Shown here piece after piece: positions 4,300-7,597 of a stretch of DNA of 7,597 nt (the first letter of the stretch is position 1; each line of letters begins with the position of its first letter). Origin of the DNA: Verrucomicrobiota bacterium. GTDB lineage: Bacteria > Verrucomicrobiota > Kiritimatiellia > Kiritimatiellales > Tichowtungiaceae. Under the pieces are notes generated by a model. That model saw nothing but the letters and a program-made list of their open reading frames with translations. It did no database searches and was not told the DNA's origin. Where the stretch lies: NCBI GenBank assembly GCA_030619095.1, contig JAUXCB010000069.1:1-7597 (forward strand), written 5' to 3'. The translations under genes were made by a program, and so were the position numbers.

Positions 4300-6440
4300 A
4301 CAGAGACACGCATGACGTTTTGAAGCAGGTGTTCGGGTTTTCGGAGTTCCGTTCGGATCAGGAGGGAATCGTTTCTGCGCTCCTCGAAAAACGCGATGTG
4401 TTTGCGGTGATGCCGACGGGCGGCGGAAAGTCGCTTTGTTACCAGCTTCCCGCCCATATCCTCGACGGGCTTTGCGTGGTGGTCAGCCCGCTCATTTCGT
4501 TGATGAAAGATCAGGTCGATGCCGCGAAAGCGAATGGGCTGCGTGCGGAGTTTTTGAATAGTTCGCTGCCTGCACAGGAGCGTCACCGCGTTTTCCAAGC
4601 CTTGGAAAACCAGCAACTTGACCTGCTCTATGTGTCGCCCGAACGCTTCGCCATGCCGGAGTTTATCGCCACACTCAAAAAACTGAAAATCTCCTTTTTC
4701 GCGATCGACGAAGCGCACTGCATCTCCGAATGGGGCCACGATTTTCGCCCCGACTATTTGTTGCTTGCCGAACTCGTTCAGCAATTCCCCACGGCGGCCG
4801 TCGCCGCTTTTACCTCGACAGCGACCCATCAGGTGCAGGACGATATCATTCGCAAACTCGGCCTTCGCAACGCCTATCTCGTCCGCGCATCCTTCGACCG
4901 ACCGAACCTTTTTTACCAAGTGATTCCCAAAGAAAACCTGGACGTGCAGATTCTACGCTTCCTGCGAGAACACCCCGACGATGCCGGAATCATCTACCGC
5001 ACCACCCGCAAGAGCGTCGAATCCACGGCGGAATTTCTTCAAATGCAGGGGATCCGCGCATTGCCGTATCACGCGGGGCTTCCCGACAAAGATCGCAAAA
5101 GTCACCAAGAGCAGTTCAATCGCGACGAAATTCATGTGATTGTTGCGACGATTGCCTTTGGAATGGGAATCGATAAATCCAACGTCCGCTTCGTGCTGCA
5201 CGGCGACCTCCCCAAAAATGTCGAAAGCTACTATCAGGAAACCGGACGCGCCGGGCGCGACGGCGAACCCGCCCACTGCTGCCTCTACTTTTCGCAGGGC
5301 GACACCGTAAAAATCCGCTATTTCATCGACCAGATGGAGCAGGTGGTTGAGAAAAAGATGGCGATTCATCAGCTCAATACGATGGTGAAGATTGCGCAGG
5401 CCAACGCCTGCCGCCGCCGGAGTATTCTCGGCTACTTCGGTGAGACCTATCCCAAAGACGACTGCGGGGCGTGCGATATCTGTACGGGCGAGGTGGAGCG
5501 GATCGACGCAACGGTCGATGCGCAGAAGATCCTGTCGGCCATTGTCCGCTCCGGCCAGCGTTTCGGTGCGGTGCATATCGCCGACATTGTCGTCGGTGCC
5601 GACACCCATCGCATTCGGAAATTCGGGCACGAAAAACTCAAAACCTATGGCGTGGGGCGCGGTCAGGATAAACGCTATTGGCGGCGTGTCCTCGACGACC
5701 TCATCGCGCAGGACTGCGTCCGTCCATCCGACGATCAATATCCCGTCCTTCAGCTCGCCGACAAAGCGCGACCCATTTTACGCGGCGAAAAAACCTTCAT
5801 GGTTCTGCGTCAAAAAGAGACCCGGCGGGATCGGAAGACCGCGCCCGTTGGCGACTACAGCCCCGAGCTTTTTGCCCATCTGCGCACCGAACGCAAACGC
5901 ATTGCTCAAGAATCGGGTGTTCCGCCCTTCGTCGTATTCTCGGATCGAACGCTCCACGAAATGGCGCGTTATCTTCCCGAAGATTCTTCCGAACTTCGGA
6001 ACATCTCCGGAGTCGGCATCAATAAACTCAAACGCTTTGGCGACGCCTTCCTCCGCGTCATTTCCGAGTATCGCAGCGCCCATCCCGACGAAACCAACGA
6101 ATTATCCGTTTTCCAAATCCCCGTCCCCGGTTCCAAGGTTCGGAAAAAGAAAACCGACACCGTTCGTGAAACGCTCACGCTGGCAAAACAAGGATTTACA
6201 TTGGAACAGATTTCCAACCATCGGAACCTCTCGCCCGGCACCATCAGCACACACATCGAAAAACTGGTGGAGCAGGGCGAAACGCTTTCTGCCGATCAAT
6301 TCATCGCCCCCGAAAAGCGGGCAGAAATCGAAGAGCTGTTTAAACGCCTCAACGCCGACACCCTCAAGCCGATCGTCGAAGCGGGCGAGGGGAACATCAC
6401 CTACGAAGAAGCCCGGCTTGTCCGCGCCTTCATGTCGTAA
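4296..6440 (+). CDS. recQ: ATP-dependent DNA helicase RecQ
   Basis: This 714-residue superfamily 2, 3'-5' DNA helicase acts in recombination and in the repair of stalled replication forks. Domains in order are: motif 0 (F18-R19..Q22), Walker A MPTGGGKS (39-46), the DEAH box (138-141) within AIDEAHCISEWGHDFRPDY, motif VI QETGRAGR (314-321), the zinc-binding RecQ-Ct domain with four cysteines (C372, C390, C393, C396), a winged-helix RQC region (about 405-510), an HRDC domain (about 522-600) containing ISGVGINKLKRFG, and a C-terminal helix-turn-helix module (about 620-710; HTH_40-like) with LEQISNHRNLSPGTISTHIEKL. This matches the longer type of bacterial RecQ. ATG 4296 overlaps the PIN toxin stop by ATGA. 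No strong Shine-Dalgarno is visible, which suggests translational coupling to the toxin. RecQ is usually encoded away from toxin-antitoxin pairs, so the context is unusual. Confidence 0.97.
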   Translation: MNRDTHDVLKQVFGFSEFRSDQEGIVSALLEKRDVFAVMPTGGGKSLCYQLPAHILDGLCVVVSPLISLMKDQVDAAKANGLRAEFLNSSLPAQERHRVFQALENQQLDLLYVSPERFAMPEFIATLKKLKISFFAIDEAHCISEWGHDFRPDYLLLAELVQQFPTAAVAAFTSTATHQVQDDIIRKLGLRNAYLVRASFDRPNLFYQVIPKENLDVQILRFLREHPDDAGIIYRTTRKSVESTAEFLQMQGIRALPYHAGLPDKDRKSHQEQFNRDEIHVIVATIAFGMGIDKSNVRFVLHGDLPKNVESYYQETGRAGRDGEPAHCCLYFSQGDTVKIRYFIDQMEQVVEKKMAIHQLNTMVKIAQANACRRRSILGYFGETYPKDDCGACDICTGEVERIDATVDAQKILSAIVRSGQRFGAVHIADIVVGADTHRIRKFGHEKLKTYGVGRGQDKRYWRRVLDDLIAQDCVRPSDDQYPVLQLADKARPILRGEKTFMVLRQKETRRDRKTAPVGDYSPELFAHLRTERKRIAQESGVPPFVVFSDRTLHEMARYLPEDSSELRNISGVGINKLKRFGDAFLRVISEYRSAHPDETNELSVFQIPVPGSKVRKKKTDTVRETLTLAKQGFTLEQISNHRNLSPGTISTHIEKLVEQGETLSADQFIAPEKRAEIEELFKRLNADTLKPIVEAGEGNITYEEARLVRAFMS

Positions 6441-6453
6441 GAAAACGGGTTGT

Positions 6454-6472
6454 TCTTCCAATCCTTGGAAGA
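6454..6472 (+). repeat. TTCCAA palindrome, copy 1 (possible recQ 3' hairpin)
   Basis: The core TTCCAATCCTTGGAA (6456-6470) is a perfect 6-bp-arm palindrome around a 3-nt centre. It extends by two more pairs to 6454-6472. It lies 13 bases after the recQ stop. No T-run follows, so it is a poor intrinsic terminator. The same 15-mer pattern recurs twice about 200 bp downstream. Confidence 0.75.
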
Positions 6473-6479
6473 GACAAAA

Positions 6480-6569
6480 TGTAGCGAACGTTTACCTGTA
6501 TTCAGGAAACGTGTGTTGTGCGTCGTTTTATGGAGAACGTTTCCTGAATACAGGTAAACGTTGCCTACA
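6480..6569 (+). repeat. REP/BIME-like double hairpin: two inverted 33-nt GTAG-headed units
   Basis: The left unit 6480-6512 and the right unit 6537-6569 are reverse complements except for two bases near the outer end (CG versus GC after TGTAG). The inner 26 bp are perfect. The spacer is 24 nt (6513-6536). Each unit is also a hairpin on its own: ACGTTT, a bulged A, CCTG, a TATT loop, then CAGGAAACGT. Each begins with TGTAG on its own strand. A GTAG tetranucleotide just 5' of an imperfect palindrome, arranged in opposed pairs, is the known layout of REP sequences and BIMEs mobilised by RAYT (TnpA-REP) transposases. No such transposase is in the window. The full element could form either one long 33-bp stem or a cruciform of two hairpins. 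Confidence 0.85.
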
Positions 6570-6605
6570 TGGGACGTGAAAGAATGGAAGGTCTCGAGGG
6601 GTCAG

Positions 6606-6651
6606 AAATCTACAATCCAGATGCACGATCGTCACGTTGGATTGTAGATTT
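6606..6651 (+). repeat. Hairpin with 14-bp perfect stem
   Basis: The left arm 6606-6619 (AAATCTACAATCCA) is the exact reverse complement of the right arm 6638-6651. The 18-nt loop (6620-6637) contains an 8-bp self-complementary sequence, ACGATCGT (6625-6632). The right arm ends within the first T of the second TTCCAA palindrome. The element could be a dispersed repeat, an operator, or RNA structure in the proS leader. Confidence 0.8.
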
Positions 6652-6667
6652 TCCAAGGGTTGGAAAA
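6649..6667 (+). repeat. TTCCAA palindrome, copy 2
   Basis: The core TTCCAAGGGTTGGAA (6651-6665) has perfect 6-bp arms around a GGG centre. It extends to 6649-6667 by two T-A pairs. It is followed by further A residues. Confidence 0.75.
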
Positions 6668-6672
6668 AAATG

Positions 6673-6687
6673 TTCCAAGGTCTGGAA
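6673..6687 (+). repeat. TTCCAA palindrome, copy 3 (one mismatch)
   Basis: TTCCAAGGTCTGGAA matches the same 15-nt pattern with one base off the perfect right arm. Its start is 22 bp after the start of copy 2, about two helical turns, so both copies would face the same side of the DNA. Confidence 0.65.
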
Positions 6688-6724
6688 ACTCTGGGGCGAC
6701 GCGGGTAAGGTGTGCGTTCATTTT

Positions 6725-6730
6725 AGGAGA
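6725..6730 (+). promoter_or_regulatory. Shine-Dalgarno of proS
   Basis: AGGAGA lies 7 nt before ATG 6738, a strong site that fixes the proS start. Confidence 0.85.
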
Positions 6731-6737
6731 CGATTTT

Positions 6738-7597
6738 ATGGCAAAGCAGCAAAAGACAGCGATTTCCCCGACACGGGAAGAGGATTATCCGGAGTGGTAT
6801 CAGCAGGTGGTTCGCCATGCGGAACTGGCTGAAAACAGTGATGTTCGCGGCTGTATGGTGATCAAGCCGTGGGGCTATGCGCTGTGGGAAAACATTCGAA
6901 CAGGCCTGGATGCATTTTTTAAAGCAACGGGCCATTCGAACGCCTATTTCCCTCTTTTTATTCCAAAGAGCTATTTGGAGAAAGAGGCGGAGCATGTCGA
7001 CGGCTTCGCTAAAGAGTGTGCCGTGGTGACCCATCACCGCCTCGAAAAGGGGCCGGACGGCGGCCTCGTTCCGGCCGGCGAGCTCGAAGAGCCGCTGGTG
7101 GTGCGCCCGACTTCCGAAACCATTATCGGCGCGACCTACGCCAAGTGGGTGCAGAGCTACCGCGACCTTCCGATTCTGATCAACCAGTGGGCCAACGTCG
7201 TCCGCTGGGAGATGCGCACACGCCTGTTTTTGCGCACCACCGAGTTCCTTTGGCAGGAGGGGCACACCGTCCACGAAACCTCCGAGGAGGCGTGGGAGGA
7301 AACGGTGAAAATGATCGAGGTGTATAAGCGGTTTGCCGAGGAGCAGATGGCGATGCCGGTGCTCACGGGTGAAAAAACCGCCGGCGAGCGCTTTCCGGGT
7401 GCGGTCAATACGTTTTGTATTGAGGCACTGATGCAGGACGGCAAAGCGCTGCAGGCGGGAACCAGCCATTTCCTTGGCCAGAATTTTGCGAAAGCCGCCG
7501 GAATTAAATTTCAGTCGCGCGAGGGTCGCGAAGAGGTGGCGTGGACCACTTCGTGGGGTGTTTCCACCCGTCTGATCGGCGCCATGATCATGACGCA
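6738..7597 (+). CDS. proS: Prolyl-tRNA synthetase, archaeal/eukaryotic type, 3' truncated by window edge
   Basis: The frame is open from ATG 6738 to the window end, giving 286 residues of the N-terminal catalytic domain. It starts MAKQQKTAISPTREEDYPEWYQQ, then RGCMVIKPWGYALWENI, NAYFPLFIPKSYLEKEAEHVDGF, RPTSET at 123-128, class II motif 2 from R156 (RWEMRTRLFLRTTEFLWQEG) and GTSHFLGQNFAKAAG. These are hallmarks of class IIa ProRS of the shorter archaeal/eukaryotic-like type. That type has no editing insertion between motifs 2 and 3 and carries a C-terminal zinc-type extension, which is outside this window. The enzyme charges tRNA-Pro in the cytoplasm. The start is supported by AGGAGA at 7 nt. 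The gene is separated from recQ by about 300 bp of palindromes, so it is probably its own transcription unit. Both ProRS types occur among bacteria, so this alone does not prove recent transfer. Confidence 0.96.
   Translation, partial: MAKQQKTAISPTREEDYPEWYQQVVRHAELAENSDVRGCMVIKPWGYALWENIRTGLDAFFKATGHSNAYFPLFIPKSYLEKEAEHVDGFAKECAVVTHHRLEKGPDGGLVPAGELEEPLVVRPTSETIIGATYAKWVQSYRDLPILINQWANVVRWEMRTRLFLRTTEFLWQEGHTVHETSEEAWEETVKMIEVYKRFAEEQMAMPVLTGEKTAGERFPGAVNTFCIEALMQDGKALQAGTSHFLGQNFAKAAGIKFQSREGREEVAWTTSWGVSTRLIGAMIMT

Larger units (their letters stand above)
6441..6737. other. Palindrome-rich non-coding region between recQ and proS
   Basis: These 297 bases contain no gene I can support. They hold three TTCCAAnnnTTGGAA-type palindromes, a 90-bp REP/BIME-like double hairpin, a separate hairpin with a 14-bp stem, and the proS Shine-Dalgarno. 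Frames that cross the region read only repeat sequence. No clear sigma-70-type promoter for proS was found. Confidence 0.75.

Noticed and set aside
4182..5738. Two long minus-strand open frames (4182-4919 and 4953-5738) opposite recQ
   Set aside because: They lie wholly or mostly inside the strongly supported recQ gene, show no recognisable domains, and are explained by its GC-rich codon use.
6454..6472. Intrinsic terminator for recQ
   Set aside because: The stem is real but short and is not followed by a T-run. The recurrence of the same palindrome upstream of proS points to a repeat or binding site instead.
5392..6579. Long + strand frame of 395 codons overlapping the recQ C-terminal half
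   Set aside because: It is out of frame with recQ, is rich in Arg, Ser and Pro as expected of a shifted GC-rich frame, and its end runs into the inverted repeat.
6441..6737. CRISPR array
   Set aside because: The repeats are inverted or irregularly spaced palindromes, with no set of equal direct repeats separated by unique spacers of constant length.
6569..6832. 87-codon + strand frame across the repeats and the proS start
   Set aside because: It reads through palindromes and then out of frame through proS; no conserved motif and no Shine-Dalgarno.
6723..7469. 248-codon minus-strand frame opposite proS
   Set aside because: It is the antisense shadow of proS, whose class II synthetase motifs are unmistakable.

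Overview
The window holds seven protein-coding genes, all on the + strand. Two gene-poor stretches carry unusual inverted and direct repeats. The organism is bacterial, with fairly high GC in the core genes (about 55-60% by eye). I infer a member of the PVC superphylum (Verrucomicrobiota/Kiritimatiellota-like) from three things: the tyrA-aroA-cmk-plsC gene order, the GxxExxY gene with its flanking repeats, and an archaeal/eukaryotic-type prolyl-tRNA synthetase. No rRNA or other phylogenetic marker confirms this, so the assignment is tentative.

Positions 2-3437 are an aromatic amino acid, nucleotide and lipid block. It starts with the C-terminal end of a prephenate dehydrogenase (tyrA). A small, AT-richer GxxExxY gene (PD-(D/E)XK-like) follows. 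It is bracketed by a near-symmetrical pair of 29-nt inverted repeats that touch its start and stop codons and reach the ribosome-binding site of the next gene. Then come aroA (EPSP synthase) and, overlapping it by ATGA, one ORF that fuses cytidylate kinase to a PlsC-type acyltransferase. The GxxExxY gene with its repeats looks like a cassette inserted into a tyrA-aroA operon.

Positions 3438-3661 have no convincing gene. They contain a long imperfect hairpin and a short 9-bp tandem repeat.

Positions 3662-6440 are a tightly packed operon of a Phd/YefM-type antitoxin, a VapC-like PIN toxin and a full-length RecQ helicase with a C-terminal helix-turn-helix module. Successive genes overlap (TGATG, then ATGA), so the toxin-antitoxin pair and the helicase are probably translationally coupled.

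Positions 6441-6737 are non-coding and dense in palindromes. They hold a 90-bp element made of two inverted copies of a 33-nt unit. Each unit is itself a bulged hairpin preceded by GTAG, which resembles a REP/BIME. There is also a separate 14-bp-stem hairpin and three copies of a TTCCAAnnnTTGGAA palindrome. Downstream, proS starts at 6738 with a good Shine-Dalgarno and runs off the window end.

The best candidates for something under-described are the GxxExxY cassette with its inverted repeats, the REP-like double hairpin, the TTCCAA palindrome cluster, the Cmk-PlsC fusion and the toxin-antitoxin-recQ operon.
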